Positions 54,111-63,924 are shown, counted from the first letter of the stretch. The stretch is DNA of 64,000 nucleotides from an uncultured Ellagibacter sp. (GCA_934663775.1 CAKUKU010000004.1:78861-142860); one strand, 5' to 3'. The notes: generated from the letters alone by a model not told the origin. Translations and numbers: made by a program.

Positions 54111-56567
54111 ATGGAAAACGCGATTACGAGAAGAGACGCGCTCAAGCTCACAGCCGCCGCGACGACGGTTTTTGTGTCGGGAGGCGCGCTGATCACGCTC
54201 GCAGGTTGCGAGGCGAAAAGCACGGCGGACTCCCCCTGCTACGCCGCGCCCACCCCGAGTGAGACGAGCTTTCGCGTGGAAGACGGGAAGTGGTTTTCCG
54301 ACCGAACGGAGGAAACCAAGCAGGGCATCGCGTTCACCGGCTCGAAGCTCGGCATCGTCCCGAGCGGCGACGGCGAGACGCTCGCCGTCGCCTACTGCGA
54401 CGCCGACGGCGTGAAGCAAGTCGTGCAGATCGGGCCCGCAAACGTGCCCGTGCGCGTGCACGGCGATATCGAGATGCTCGCAGCAGACGACATCGCGTCC
54501 CGCTACGTGGTCTTAATCGACGAAGACTCAACGATCGACGCACTTTTCCTAGGAGGCATCGACCGCGCGGAAGTCTCAGGCAGAGTCGCCTCGCTTATCG
54601 TCGTGGGAAATGCCGATGCCAAGCTTCGCCCCGAATCATCGGTGCAGTCGGTGATCATGGGCGATAGTCGTGCGGACGTGCGCGTGGACGCAGGCGCGCT
54701 CGTGAGCGAGGTGTGTGCGCCCTACGCAGAGCAAGTCGAGTTCGAATCCGTCCCCTGCGCCGTTCGCACCATCGACGCCGATTATGCGTCGCAGGCGAAC
54801 AAGGCCTTCGTGCGGGTGTTGACAGGCCGGGGAACCGAAGAAGAGCGCGCCTTCGTATCGAGCCTTTGCGCCGACCTTGAGCTTCCCCCCGCCGTTGCCG
54901 AGGAGGCGGATGTCGCGAAGACGAGCACCGCCGCCTTCCCCATTTCATTAGGTCCCGAAAAGGCATATGCCGACGAAGCCGACGGGGCGAACGCGGATTC
55001 CATCGAGGGCAGCCAGGGCGGCACCGCCTCCGAGAACGCGGCAAGCACCGACGATGCCACCTTCTCCGACAAGCCCGAGCTCACGAGCGACGACCCGGAA
55101 TGGAGCCGCCTTGAGGATTTCCAGCCCGACCCCGACGTCCCCATCGACGAAGACTGCATCGAGCTTCCCAGCGATGAGGAACTTGCGGCCGAGAACCAAG
55201 GTGGCGAAAACGACATCCCCTTCGTCCAAGGCGACATCGACACCATCTTGAAAGGCGTTGCCAACCTCGTGCTCAACAAGACCGTCACCTACGCCACGAA
55301 CACGCTCCTATCTACGATTTTCGGCTCGAACAGCGGCGTCGAGCGCGCCTTAGGCGAAATCAGCGCGCGCCTCGGTAACATTGAGCAGGAAATCCAAGCC
55401 GTGTACACGGCGATTCAGGAGGCCGAGCTCTGCTCGATTATCAACGAATTGATCAAAACGTATTTCCGCAACACAACCGACTTGGTTGACTTCATCGAAA
55501 AGTTCAACCGCGATTACATGAAGGATTATAAGGAGGGAACCGACGACTACATCGCCGCGCGCAAACGGGTCGCGATGTACCTTGCGACGGCGACCTCCGC
55601 CGAAAACCCCAGGCTTACCGTCGACGGGAAGACCGTCGTCGCCTACGCCATCGATTACTGCAGTGCGCTTTTGACAGAGCAGGTCGGCGTCGCGCTGAAC
55701 CCCCTCGAGGCATACTTCAAGTTATCCCTGCTCAAAAGCCCATGGGAGCAAAACACCATCGCGGGTCGAGTAGGCTTTCAGGATGAGGTTGTCAATAAGT
55801 TCGGGCTTTTGTGCGGATACGCCGCCTTCGCGCTGAGGGGATACATGGACCACCTTGTCGATGACGTCACGTTATCCGACGAGAAGAGAAAAGTCGAGCT
55901 CAGTCAATGCGTCGCGAGCTGGGAGCAGCTCTTCGGAACCGACGCGGCGAACGAGATCGCCAACGATTACGAGGTGGCAAACGAGTTCAGTCGCATTCGC
56001 GCAACGAGGGACAACGCGAGCAACGACGAGGAGGGCTACGCCGCGCGCGCGTCCCAACTGATCGAAAGCTACAAGGTGATTCCACATGCGGATAAGTGGC
56101 GCCACTTCATGGTGCCCGGCAAGGAAGTCACGCTCATGACGCAAGCGGCCGTCCTCAAGGTGAACAAAAGCACGGGACCAAACCAGCCGCAGCTCACCGT
56201 GAGCAGCGATGCCCATCTCGTGGCGGATATCGACAGCTTCCGAAAGATCTACGACTACTACGGCGAGAAAAAGACACTGCATCAGATACTCTTCTCGCAA
56301 GACGAGGCCGGCATCGCGCTTCCTGACGCTGGCAAGAAGGAAGACTACGACTTCTCGGTCTCCGGCGTCGAGCCTAAGGCCGACCGCTACATCAAGTCGA
56401 AGGGCGCCATCGAGCACAGCCAGTACTACACGCCCGTCGTCTCGGGAAAGATGAAGCTAAGCCAGAGGAACTACTACAACTACGACAACAACCGAGGCTC
56501 TAAGACCGAGAAGTACTTCAATATCACGCTGCTCGGCGTCTACGAGAAACTATCCTTCGAGGATTAA
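54111..56567 (+). CDS. large Tat-signal lipoprotein of unknown function
   Basis: I do not recognise the family. The 818 residues start with a twin-arginine signal (ITRRDALKLT, Arg7-Arg8) and a lipobox (LAGC, Cys33), so it is probably a surface lipoprotein. Residues 60-230 look beta-rich with short Val/Ala/Asp-rich repeats of the kind seen in beta-helices. Residues 275-370 are acidic and disordered. From about residue 374 come hydrophobic and amphipathic helices (TILKGVANLVLNK; ERALGEISARLGNIEQEIQA) up to about 690, then a beta-rich, Tyr-rich C-terminus. The helical block recalls pore-forming toxin bundles in pattern only. The ATG follows GGAAGGGGAA. It stands alone, on the opposite strand to its neighbours. 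Confidence 0.75.
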   Translation: MENAITRRDALKLTAAATTVFVSGGALITLAGCEAKSTADSPCYAAPTPSETSFRVEDGKWFSDRTEETKQGIAFTGSKLGIVPSGDGETLAVAYCDADGVKQVVQIGPANVPVRVHGDIEMLAADDIASRYVVLIDEDSTIDALFLGGIDRAEVSGRVASLIVVGNADAKLRPESSVQSVIMGDSRADVRVDAGALVSEVCAPYAEQVEFESVPCAVRTIDADYASQANKAFVRVLTGRGTEEERAFVSSLCADLELPPAVAEEADVAKTSTAAFPISLGPEKAYADEADGANADSIEGSQGGTASENAASTDDATFSDKPELTSDDPEWSRLEDFQPDPDVPIDEDCIELPSDEELAAENQGGENDIPFVQGDIDTILKGVANLVLNKTVTYATNTLLSTIFGSNSGVERALGEISARLGNIEQEIQAVYTAIQEAELCSIINELIKTYFRNTTDLVDFIEKFNRDYMKDYKEGTDDYIAARKRVAMYLATATSAENPRLTVDGKTVVAYAIDYCSALLTEQVGVALNPLEAYFKLSLLKSPWEQNTIAGRVGFQDEVVNKFGLLCGYAAFALRGYMDHLVDDVTLSDEKRKVELSQCVASWEQLFGTDAANEIANDYEVANEFSRIRATRDNASNDEEGYAARASQLIESYKVIPHADKWRHFMVPGKEVTLMTQAAVLKVNKSTGPNQPQLTVSSDAHLVADIDSFRKIYDYYGEKKTLHQILFSQDEAGIALPDAGKKEDYDFSVSGVEPKADRYIKSKGAIEHSQYYTPVVSGKMKLSQRNYYNYDNNRGSKTEKYFNITLLGVYEKLSFED

Positions 56568-56586
56568 AGCGCTTTTGCCCAAGCGC

Positions 56587-56621
56587 AAGCGGGGCCCGCT
56601 CGCACCGAGCGGGCCCCGCTT
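56587..56621. terminator. bidirectional hairpin between convergent genes
   Basis: Perfect 16-bp stem AAGCGGGGCCCGCTCG and its complement, 3-nt loop, between the orphan lipoprotein gene and ilvC, 20 bp past one stop and 23 bp from the other. No long U-tract on either side. Confidence 0.65.
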
Positions 56622-56643
56622 AATTCAATCAACTTATGCCGAA

Positions 56644-57648
56644 CTACTGCTCGTCGGACTTGATCCAGGAGAACATGCCGCGAATCTTGGCGCCGGTGGT
56701 CTCGATGAGGTGGTTGTTGATCGCCTCGCGATGCTCGATAAGCCACTTGTGGTCGTTCTTGCAATCGGCAACGAATTCCTTCGCGAACTCACCGTTCTGG
56801 ATGCGCTTCAAGATGAGCTTCATGGCCTCGCGGGATTCCTCGTTGATGACCTTCGGGCCCGCGTAGTACTCGCCGTACTCGGCGGTGTTGGAGATGGAGT
56901 AGTTCATGAAGTGGATGCCGGACTCGTACATCAGGTCGACAATCATCTTCATCTCGTGGTAGCACTCGAAGTAAGCGAGCTCGGGCGGATAGCCGGCATC
57001 GACGAGCGTCTCGAAACCAGCCTTGACGAGCTCGACGAGGCCGCCGCAAAGAACCGCCTGCTCACCGAAGAGGTCCTCTTCGGTTTCCTCGGCGAAGGTC
57101 GCCTTGATGATGCCGGAGCGGGCACCGCCGACGCCCCAGCAGTAGGACATCGCGATATCCCATGCATCGCCGGTCGCGTCCTGCGCCACGCATGCGAGGT
57201 CGGGCACGCCAGAGCCCTCGGTGAACTGACGACGGACGATGTGGCCCGGGCCCTTAGGAGCACACATGATGACGTTCACATCTTCAGGAGCCTTGATGTA
57301 GCCGTAGTGGATGTTGAAGCCGTGGGCGAACGCGAGGGTGTCGCCAGCCTTCAGATGATCTTTGATGTGCTCCTCGTAGACCTTCGGCTGCGTCTCGTCC
57401 GGCGTGAGGATCATAATGAGATCGGCTTCCTCGGCAGCGGTGTCCATGTCGACAACCTTAAGGCCAGCCTCGCGAGCCTTCTCAGCGGACTTGGAACCCT
57501 CGCGCAGGCCGACGCGCACGTCGCAGCCGGAATCCATGAGGTTGAGCGCATGGGCATGCCCCTGCGAGCCATAGCCGATGATGGCGATCTTCTTGCCCTG
57601 GATGATCTTCGGATTGACGTCCTCTTCGTAATAGATTGTCACAGCCAT
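56644..57648 (-). CDS. ilvC: ketol-acid reductoisomerase, class I
   Basis: NADPH-dependent isomeroreduction in valine and isoleucine synthesis. The 334 residues have the Rossmann motif [28 protein letters not shown] and the metal-binding [15 protein letters not shown] and C-terminal domain of the short (class I) form. The ATG at 57648 is preceded by AAAGGA; an earlier in-frame start lies in the ilvN-ilvC gap. Last gene of ilvD-ilvB-ilvN-ilvC. Confidence 0.98.
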   Translation of the reverse strand: MAVTIYYEEDVNPKIIQGKKIAIIGYGSQGHAHALNLMDSGCDVRVGLREGSKSAEKAREAGLKVVDMDTAAEEADLIMILTPDETQPKVYEEHIKDHLKAGDTLAFAHGFNIHYGYIKAPEDVNVIMCAPKGPGHIVRRQFTEGSGVPDLACVAQDATGDAWDIAMSYCWGVGGARSGIIKATFAEETEEDLFGEQAVLCGGLVELVKAGFETLVDAGYPPELAYFECYHEMKMIVDLMYESGIHFMNYSISNTAEYGEYYAGPKVINEESREAMKLILKRIQNGEFAKEFVADCKNDHKWLIEHREAINNHLIETTGAKIRGMFSWIKSDEQ

Positions 57649-57739
57649 GGTAGTTTGTCCTTTCTTTTTGGCTGGTTGTACCTTGCTATCTGGCAACCGC
57701 GTTCGCGGAAATACCCCGGTGGAGCACAGGTTCGCTCCC

Positions 57740-57766
57740 TACACTTCCTTGGAGTTGCGGCTCATC
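57740..57766 (-). repeat. duplicated 3' tail of ilvN in the ilvN-ilvC gap
   Basis: On the minus strand this stretch reads ATG AGC CGC AAC TCC AAG GAA GTG TAG, encoding MSRNSKEV and a stop. The genuine ilvN ends with the same eight residues 100 bp upstream, and the two copies differ only at third codon positions (CGT/CGC, AAT/AAC, GTA/GTG). Flanking sequence does not match. Small hairpins (GAACAGC/GCTGTTC and GGAGC/GCTCC) border it. Confidence 0.7.
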
Positions 57767-57845
57767 GAACAGCTGAGTGCTGTTCGACCCCGAGCACGGC
57801 GAAGCCGAGCGCAGGGGCCACTTACCTGCGGGAAGAAGTTGAGCA

Positions 57846-58331
57846 TCATACTTCCTTGGAATTACGGCTCATGGCTATTTTGCCCGTGCGCGTAATCTCC
57901 TTGATGCCGTAGGCGCGGAAGAGGTCTTCCATGCCCTTGAGCTTGCTCTCGTCGCCCGTCGCCTCGATCGTGAGCGAGCTTTTGCCCACGTCGACGATCT
58001 TCGCACGGAACACGTTCGTGATCTCAATGATCTCGTTTCGCCGCTCGGGCGACGCGTTCACTTTGAAGAGCACGAGCTCGCGCTCGATTGCGGACTCTTT
58101 CGTGAGGTCGCTGATCTTATAGACGCTGACCAGCTTGTGCAGCTGCTTGGTGATCTGCTCGTACGCCACGTCGTCGGCCTTCACGATGATGGTGATGCGC
58201 GACATCGTGGGATCCTCAGTCGGGCCCACCGACAACGAGTCGATGTTGAACCCGCGGCGCGAGATGAGCCCGGTCACGCGGGAGAGCACGCCCGGCTTAT
58301 TCTCGACTAAGATAGACAGGATATGCTTCAT
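57846..58331 (-). CDS. ilvN: acetolactate synthase small (regulatory) subunit
   Basis: Regulatory chain that confers valine feedback on IlvB. The 161 residues begin with an ACT domain (ILVENKPGVLSRVTGLISRR, GFNIDSLSVGPTED) and continue with the ALS_ss_C domain (VNASPERRNEIIEITNVFRA). Start overlaps the ilvB stop (ATGA), so synthesis of the two subunits is coupled. Its last eight codons recur 100 bp downstream. Naming ilvN or ilvH is a matter of convention. Confidence 0.97.
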   Translation of the reverse strand: MKHILSILVENKPGVLSRVTGLISRRGFNIDSLSVGPTEDPTMSRITIIVKADDVAYEQITKQLHKLVSVYKISDLTKESAIERELVLFKVNASPERRNEIIEITNVFRAKIVDVGKSSLTIEATGDESKLKGMEDLFRAYGIKEITRTGKIAMSRNSKEV

Positions 58332-60295
58332 CGAACATCCCCTTCCTCTTCAGCGGCGCCTTCCCCGTTCGGCTCCTCGCCCTGATGCGGGCCCTTGTCC
58401 TCGGGGTCGGCCTCCCAGCGGCCGCCGAACTGCGCGTCAATCTTCGCGCACGGCGACTTCTCGCGCACCACCGGCGCGGGCTCGCCCGGCACATCGGTGC
58501 GCACGGCGCCAACGGCTACGTCGATCGCGCCCATGACATCGCTCATCGCCTTGCCAGGCGCGACCATCGGGAACACGTTCTGCTGGTCGGAGATGGCAAC
58601 GTCCAAAAGGAAGGGGCCGTCGCAGGCGAGCATGCGCTCGTAGGCCTCGTCGAGCTTCGCGGGGTCACACACGCGCTCGGCCTGCCAGCTGTACGCGTCG
58701 GCAAGCTTCACGAAATCCGGGTTCGCGTCGAGCTCGGTGAACGAGTAGCGCTCACGGTAGAAAAGCTTCTGCCACTGATGCACCATGCCGAGCGCGCGGT
58801 TGTCCAGGATGACGACCTTCACGGGCACGTTGTGAATGGCGGCGGTGGCCATCTCCTGGCTGTTCATCTGGAACGATCCGTCGCCGGCGATGCAGATTAC
58901 CTGCGCGCCCGGGCGTCCGAACGCAGCGCCGATCGATGCGGGGAACCCGAATCCCATCGTGCCCAGACCGCCCGAGGAGATGAAGCTGCGCGGCTCCTCG
59001 CGGTCAATGAACTGCGCGGCCCACATCTGGTGCTGGCCGACCTCGGTCACGACGACAGAATTGTGCGGGTCGAGCTTCGCGGAGAGCTTCTGCATGGCGA
59101 TCTCGGGGACGATCTCGTCGGGGTTCTCGGTGATCTGCGCGTCGTAGAACGGGTAGCGCTCGCGCCACTCCGCAATCTGCGCGTTCCACGCCTCGGTGCG
59201 CGGCGTGCAGGCTTCCTTCTCGATCGTGGAGACGATACCCGCGACGACGCCCTTCAAATCGCCGACGATAGGCACCTGCGCCTCGCGGATCTTGCCAATC
59301 TCGGCCGGGTCGATGTCGATGTGGATGACCTTCGCATGCGGGGCGAACTCGGAGAGCTTGCCCGTCACACGGTCGGAGAAGCGCGCGCCTGCCGCGATGA
59401 TCAGATCGGACTCGGTCATGGCAAGGTTCGCGAACTTCGAGCCGTGCATGCCGACGGGACCTAAGTTCATCGGGTGCGACGCCGGGAAGGCGCCTTTGCC
59501 CATAAGCGTCGTCACCACGGGAATCTGCATCGCGGTCGAAAGCTCCACAAGCTCCTCGGTAGCACCCGACGCGATCGCGCCGCCTCCAACGTAGAGGATG
59601 GGTCGCTCCGCGCGCTCGATCACGCCGACCGCCTGCTTGATCTGCTTGGCGTTGCCCTTGTACGTGGGGCGATACGACGGCAGGTTCACCTCGTCGGGGT
59701 AGTTGAAGACGATCTGCTCGCTTTGGATGTCGGAGGGCACGTCAATGAGCACGGGGCCGGGACGTCCCGTCGAGGCGATATGGAATGCCTCGCGGAAGGT
59801 CGTCGTGAGCTCTTCGGCCGACTGCAGAAGGAAGGAGTGCTTGACGATCGGCATGGTGATGCCGACGATGTCGGATTCCTGGAACGAATCGGTGCCGATG
59901 ACGCCGCGCGGCACCTGGCCGGTGATGACGACGAGGGGCACGGAGTCCATGTAGGCCGTCGCGATGCCCGTCACCGTGTTCGTGGCGCCGGGGCCGGACG
60001 TGACGATAGCCACGCCAGGGCGCCCCGTCGCGCGCGCATAGCCGTCGGCCTCGTGGACCGCGCCCTGCTCGTGGCGGGAAAGAATATGCGTGATCTGCTT
60101 GCTGTCGTAGAGCGCGTCGTAGATCTTGATCGCCTGGCCACCGGGGTAGCCGAACACCAAATCGACGCCCTCGGCTTCAAGCGAGGCGATGATCGCCTCG
60201 GCGCCGTTCATGCGCAGACCCTGCTTCTCGGTCTTGCTGCCCAGGCCCAAAGGCCCGCCAAACTGAGGTTTCTTGCTTTTCACGGTGTTGCTCAC
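58328..60295 (-). CDS. ilvB: acetolactate synthase large (catalytic) subunit
   Basis: Thiamine-diphosphate enzyme that condenses pyruvate to acetolactate (or with 2-oxobutyrate). The 655 residues show [16 protein letters not shown] with catalytic Glu in [16 protein letters not shown], the FAD-binding middle domain and the TPP motif [15 protein letters not shown]. It is longer than the usual 560-590: about 28 extra N-terminal residues and a C-terminal tail of about 65 residues after [10 protein letters not shown], acidic and Pro/Glu/Gly-rich at its end. GTG start overlapping the ilvD stop (GTGA). Confidence 0.97.
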   Translation of the reverse strand: MSNTVKSKKPQFGGPLGLGSKTEKQGLRMNGAEAIIASLEAEGVDLVFGYPGGQAIKIYDALYDSKQITHILSRHEQGAVHEADGYARATGRPGVAIVTSGPGATNTVTGIATAYMDSVPLVVITGQVPRGVIGTDSFQESDIVGITMPIVKHSFLLQSAEELTTTFREAFHIASTGRPGPVLIDVPSDIQSEQIVFNYPDEVNLPSYRPTYKGNAKQIKQAVGVIERAERPILYVGGGAIASGATEELVELSTAMQIPVVTTLMGKGAFPASHPMNLGPVGMHGSKFANLAMTESDLIIAAGARFSDRVTGKLSEFAPHAKVIHIDIDPAEIGKIREAQVPIVGDLKGVVAGIVSTIEKEACTPRTEAWNAQIAEWRERYPFYDAQITENPDEIVPEIAMQKLSAKLDPHNSVVVTEVGQHQMWAAQFIDREEPRSFISSGGLGTMGFGFPASIGAAFGRPGAQVICIAGDGSFQMNSQEMATAAIHNVPVKVVILDNRALGMVHQWQKLFYRERYSFTELDANPDFVKLADAYSWQAERVCDPAKLDEAYERMLACDGPFLLDVAISDQQNVFPMVAPGKAMSDVMGAIDVAVGAVRTDVPGEPAPVVREKSPCAKIDAQFGGRWEADPEDKGPHQGEEPNGEGAAEEEGDVR

Positions 60296-61968
60296 GAGAC
60301 ATACGCCCCCTTATCGGCCGATGAGACGAGCTTTGCATACTTGGCGAGAACGCCATGGTTGTGCTTCGGTGCGGGTGCGACGAACGCGGCACGGCGGCGA
60401 GCAAGCTCCTCGTCGTCGACATGGAGGTTGATCTCGCCCCCTTCGATGTCGACCGTGATCTCGTCGCCGTCCTCGATGAGCGCGATGGTGCCACCCGCCG
60501 CAGCTTCGGGGCTCACATGTCCCACGCAGGGGCCCTTCGAGGCGCCGGAGAAGCGCCCGTCGGTGATGAGCGCCACGGACTTGGAAAGCCCCATGCCAAC
60601 GATGGCGGACGTCGGCGTGAGCATCTCGCGCATGCCGGGGCCGCCGGCCGGGCCCTCGTAGCGGATGACGACGACGTCGCCCGCCTTGATTTCCCCTGCA
60701 AAGATTGCCTTGCAGGCTTCCTCCTCGGAATTGAAGCAGCGTGCAGGACCCGTGTGCGTGAGCATCGAGGGGTCGACGGCCGACTTCTTCACGATGCCGC
60801 CGTCGGGAGCGACGTTGCCGTGGAGCACGCGCAGCGCACCGACCTTCGAGAACGGGTTGTCGTGCGTGCGGCACACCTCGCCATCGGCGGGCTTCGTGCA
60901 ATTGCTTATGTACTCGGGAAGCGTGCCCATGCAGGTGAGGGCGGACTCATCGAGAAGCCCCAGCTCATTGAGCTCGTGCATCACGACCGGCACGCCGCCC
61001 ACGGCGTAGAGGTCGATAAGCGGGCGCGGGCCCGAGGGCTGCAGCTTCACGAGGTGAGGCGTGCGCGCGCTCGCGGCGTCCCAGTCGTCCATCGTGATGG
61101 GATGCCCCGCCGCCTGGGCGATGGCGGTCAGGTGGAGCACCGTGTTGGTGGAGCCGCCGAAGGCCATGTCGCATTCCATGGCGTTGTGGATCGCCGCCGC
61201 CGACACGAGATCGCGGAAGTTGATGCCGCGCTCGAGCAGCTCCATGACCTTCATGCCTGCATGCTTGGCGAGTCGAAGGCGCTCGGAGTACACCGCGGGA
61301 ATAGTGCCGTTGCCGGGAAGTGCTATACCCAGCGCCTCGCACAGGCAGTTCATGGAGTTCGCGGTGAACATGCCCGAGCAGCTGCCGCAGGTCGGGCACG
61401 CGGTATCCTCGTAGTATTTCAGCTCGTCCTCGCCCATCGTGCCAGCGGCGACCTTGCCCGCGCCGTCGAAAAGCGTGTTCAAGTCGGTCGTGGGGCCGCC
61501 CGTGCAGCCGGGCTCGTGGCCGGGAAGCATCGGGCCGCCGGAGACGAACACGGTGGGGATGTTCACGCGAAGGGCGCCTAAGATCATGCCTGGGACGATT
61601 TTGTCACAGTTGGGAATGCACACGATACCGTCGAACGCATGGCCTTCGACCGCGCACTCCAGGCTGTCGGCGATGACCTCGCGTGACACGAGCGAGTAAT
61701 GCATACCCGCATGGTTCATGGCGATGCCGTCGCACACGCCGATGGTGGACACCTCGAACGGGACGCCGCCCGCAAGGTAGATGCCCGCCTTCACGGCCTC
61801 GCAAATCTTGTCGAGGTTGTTGTGGCCGGGGATGATGTCGTTGCGGGAATTGACGACGGCGATAAGCGGGCGGCCCATCTCCTCGTCGGTGATCCCGTCA
61901 GCCTTGAGCAGGCTGCGATGCGGGGCGCGCGCGGCACCCACCTTGATGGCATCGCTGCGAAGCTGCAT
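60292..61968 (-). CDS. ilvD: dihydroxy-acid dehydratase
   Basis: Fe-S dehydratase in the shared valine/isoleucine pathway. The 558 residues include the cluster and metal Cys motifs [11 protein letters not shown] and [19 protein letters not shown], and [22 protein letters not shown] near the C-terminus. The ATG at 61968 ([11 protein letters not shown]) has AGGGAGGA upstream; an earlier in-frame start would run back into the attenuator. First gene of the ilv operon, directly after a T-box-like leader. Confidence 0.98.
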   Translation of the reverse strand: MQLRSDAIKVGAARAPHRSLLKADGITDEEMGRPLIAVVNSRNDIIPGHNNLDKICEAVKAGIYLAGGVPFEVSTIGVCDGIAMNHAGMHYSLVSREVIADSLECAVEGHAFDGIVCIPNCDKIVPGMILGALRVNIPTVFVSGGPMLPGHEPGCTGGPTTDLNTLFDGAGKVAAGTMGEDELKYYEDTACPTCGSCSGMFTANSMNCLCEALGIALPGNGTIPAVYSERLRLAKHAGMKVMELLERGINFRDLVSAAAIHNAMECDMAFGGSTNTVLHLTAIAQAAGHPITMDDWDAASARTPHLVKLQPSGPRPLIDLYAVGGVPVVMHELNELGLLDESALTCMGTLPEYISNCTKPADGEVCRTHDNPFSKVGALRVLHGNVAPDGGIVKKSAVDPSMLTHTGPARCFNSEEEACKAIFAGEIKAGDVVVIRYEGPAGGPGMREMLTPTSAIVGMGLSKSVALITDGRFSGASKGPCVGHVSPEAAAGGTIALIEDGDEITVDIEGGEINLHVDDEELARRRAAFVAPAPKHNHGVLAKYAKLVSSADKGAYVS

Positions 61969-62002
61969 GTTCCGTGTCCTCCCTTCGGGCGTCACCGCCC
62001 AT

Positions 62003-62036
62003 AAAAAAATCCTGGCTGCAAGCACCTGCACCAGGA
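62003..62036 (-). terminator. attenuator (rho-independent terminator) in the ilvD leader
   Basis: On the minus strand TCCTGG, an inner TGCA/TGCA stem with 6-nt loop, CCAGGA and then seven T residues, 35 bp before the ilvD ATG. A terminator in front of the first structural gene implies regulated read-through. Confidence 0.85.
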
Positions 62037-62262
62037 CCTCTTGGGAACAACGGAATAGACCGCGGACCGATAACGGAGTCGCCGATTCAGGCTACTTGCC
62101 TCACGCGATTGCGAAGGTCTTTCGCAAAGCACGCAAAACGTTCGCGCCGAACTGCTCGGAGGTGGCATTCGGGGCCGCCCACCACCGGCTCGCAGCATCC
62201 GCCGGCTCTCTGAGAGATGGGTTCGTCCTTACTTTCCTCGTCAACGCATTTCGTCGTATTTG
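62003..62262 (-). promoter_or_regulatory. T-box-like riboswitch leader of the ilvD-ilvB-ilvN-ilvC operon
   Basis: The minus-strand leader has hallmarks of T-box stem I in order. GAGG and an AGTA element (62233-62230) come first, then AGAGAGCCGGC (62211-62201), the distal GGATGCTGCGAGCCGG (62200-62185), and GAATGCCACCTCC (62170-62158), in which GAA plus the CCTC that pairs back to GAGG frame the specifier. The triplet before the conserved A is GCC (62166-62164), an alanine codon. A terminator ends the leader. The canonical UGGNACCGCG box was not found; GGTCCGCGGTC (62068-62058) is the nearest match. Stem I is convincing; specifier and antiterminator are tentative. Confidence 0.7.
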
Positions 62263-62278
62263 GTTTTGAACTGGCGTC

Positions 62279-62306
62279 AGTATACCCCCGCCGCATCGCA
62301 GCGCAA
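62279..62306 (-). promoter_or_regulatory. predicted ilv operon promoter
   Basis: TTGCGC (62306-62301) and TATACT (62284-62279) separated by 16 bp on the minus strand; initiation near 62272 gives a leader of about 300 nt. The palindrome GGGGAAATTCCCC (62307-62319) lies directly upstream of the -35. The remaining DNA to 62396 shows nothing else. Confidence 0.55.
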
Positions 62307-62396
62307 GGGGAAATTCCCCTAAACGCCGCGATGTGGCGATAAATGCACATTGCCGACAAATTCCCAGGTGGGACGCCTTCGCGCAGGCCGCTTTTC

Positions 62397-63806
62397 CTAG
62401 GCTTTACTCACATCCTTGGGAAGCTCGCCTTCAAGCGGGAAGCGCATCTCGGGCTCGTTGGCGCGCTCGGGGGCGGCGCCGCCGAAAGCATACTCGTCCT
62501 TGTCAGGAAGCACCGCGTTCAGCACGATGCCGGCAAGCGAGCCCACGGCGAGGCCCGAAAGCGAGATGGTGATGCCGCCGACGGCGAACACGATGGCGCC
62601 CGCCGTGGAATAGGCGATGCCGATGGAGAGCACGAGGATGAGCGCCGCGACGAGCACGTTGCGGCTCTTCATGAAGTCAACCTTGTTCTCGACGAGGTTG
62701 CGAACACCGACAGCCGAGATCATGCCGTACAGGACGAGCGACACGCCGCCGATGACGCAGGCGGGCATGGCCTCGATCACCGCTGCGAACTTCGGGCAGA
62801 ACGAGAAGCAGATCGCGAACACCGCGGCAATGCGGATAACGCGAGGATCGAACACCTTGGTGAGCGCGAGCACGCCCGTGTTCTCGCCATACGTGGTGTT
62901 GGCGGGCGCCCCGAAAAGCGAGGCGAGGATCGTGGCCAAACCGTCACCGAGAAGCGTGCGATGCAGGCCCGGCTCGGCGATGAAGTTACGGTTGACCGTG
63001 GAGCTGATGGCCGAGATGTCGCCGATGTGCTCGATCATGGTTGCGAGCGCAAGGGGCATGATCGTGATGACCGCGGTGATGGCAAGCCCTGCGTCGAAGT
63101 TGCTCGAGAGCGCGAAGACCGTGTTCTCGAAGGCGACGGGCAGGCCGATCCAAGGCGCGGCGGCGACGCCCGAGAAGTCAACTTCGCCGAGCGCAACGGC
63201 GAGCAGGTAGGACACGAGCACGCCGAGCAGGATCGGGATGATCTTCACCATGCCGCGGCCCCAAATGTTTGCGACGATGATGACAGCGATCGCGACGACG
63301 GCAACGAGCCAGTTCGTCGAGGCGTTCGCGATAGCGGAGCTCGAGAGGATAAGGCCGATCGAGATAACGATCGGGCCCGTGACCACGGGCGGGAAGAACT
63401 TCATCACACGAAGCGCGCCGAAGCCGCGAAAGAGCGCCGAGAGCACGAGGTAGAGAAGACCCGCGCATGCGACGCCTAGGCAGGCATACGGCAGAAGCTC
63501 GGCCTCGCCGTTCGGGGCGATGGCGGCATAGCCTGCGATGAAGGCGAACGATGAGCCGAGGAACGCCGGCACCTTCCCCTTCGAGAGGAAGTGGAACAAA
63601 AGCGTGCCCAAGCCAGCGAACAAAAGCGTGGCCGAGACGGAGAGTCCCGTGAGCACCGGAACCAGGATGGTGGCGCCGAACATTGCGAACATGTGCTGCA
63701 AGCCGAAGACGATCATCTTGGGCTTGCCGAGCGTGGTCGCATCATAGATGGCATCGGGGCTGTCCTCGGCCCCCATTGTCGGTACCGGTTTGTCGAATTT
63801 CGCCAC
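62397..63806 (-). CDS. uraA: uracil/xanthine-type nucleobase permease (NCS2 family)
   Basis: Proton-linked nucleobase transporter of 469 residues with about fourteen hydrophobic segments. Family motifs: GLQHMFAMFGATILVP near the N-terminus, the TM3 region GSSFAFIAGYAA, the ATMIEHIGDISAIS Glu/His site and GLHRTLLGDGLATILASLFG with NTTYGENTGVLALT. These fit UraA-type uracil permeases, although xanthine transporters share them. It starts with GTG at 63806 behind AAGGAGAG. A TACAAT hexamer upstream (63848-63843) may be its -10. Not linked to the pyr operon here. Confidence 0.92.
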   Translation of the reverse strand: MAKFDKPVPTMGAEDSPDAIYDATTLGKPKMIVFGLQHMFAMFGATILVPVLTGLSVSATLLFAGLGTLLFHFLSKGKVPAFLGSSFAFIAGYAAIAPNGEAELLPYACLGVACAGLLYLVLSALFRGFGALRVMKFFPPVVTGPIVISIGLILSSSAIANASTNWLVAVVAIAVIIVANIWGRGMVKIIPILLGVLVSYLLAVALGEVDFSGVAAAPWIGLPVAFENTVFALSSNFDAGLAITAVITIMPLALATMIEHIGDISAISSTVNRNFIAEPGLHRTLLGDGLATILASLFGAPANTTYGENTGVLALTKVFDPRVIRIAAVFAICFSFCPKFAAVIEAMPACVIGGVSLVLYGMISAVGVRNLVENKVDFMKSRNVLVAALILVLSIGIAYSTAGAIVFAVGGITISLSGLAVGSLAGIVLNAVLPDKDEYAFGGAAPERANEPEMRFPLEGELPKDVSKA

Positions 63807-63880
63807 GAAGCTCTCCTTCTCTGCAAATTTTCACTGGGTGGCATTGTACACGTGCAGAGCGAAAGGACGAGCGTGCAAGA

Positions 63881-63916
63881 AAGAAAAAGGCCGGAAGCTC
63901 GTGGCTTCCGGCCTTT
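63881..63916 (-). terminator. rho-independent terminator of tRNA-Val
   Basis: Perfect 13-bp stem AAAGGCCGGAAGC/GCTTCCGGCCTTT with a 5-nt loop; on the minus strand the stem runs into TTTTTCTTTC. Confidence 0.85.
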
Positions 63917-63924
63917 AGATTTCA

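Noticed and set aside
54111..56567. Calling the orphan lipoprotein a pore-forming toxin
   Set aside because: Only the helix pattern is suggestive; no conserved toxin motif or receptor domain can be identified by eye, so it stays unassigned.
61992..62198. Short minus-strand frame in the ilvD leader as a possible leader peptide
   Set aside because: It is not enriched in Ile, Leu or Val codons, runs through the terminator, and overlaps T-box-like elements that explain the leader better.
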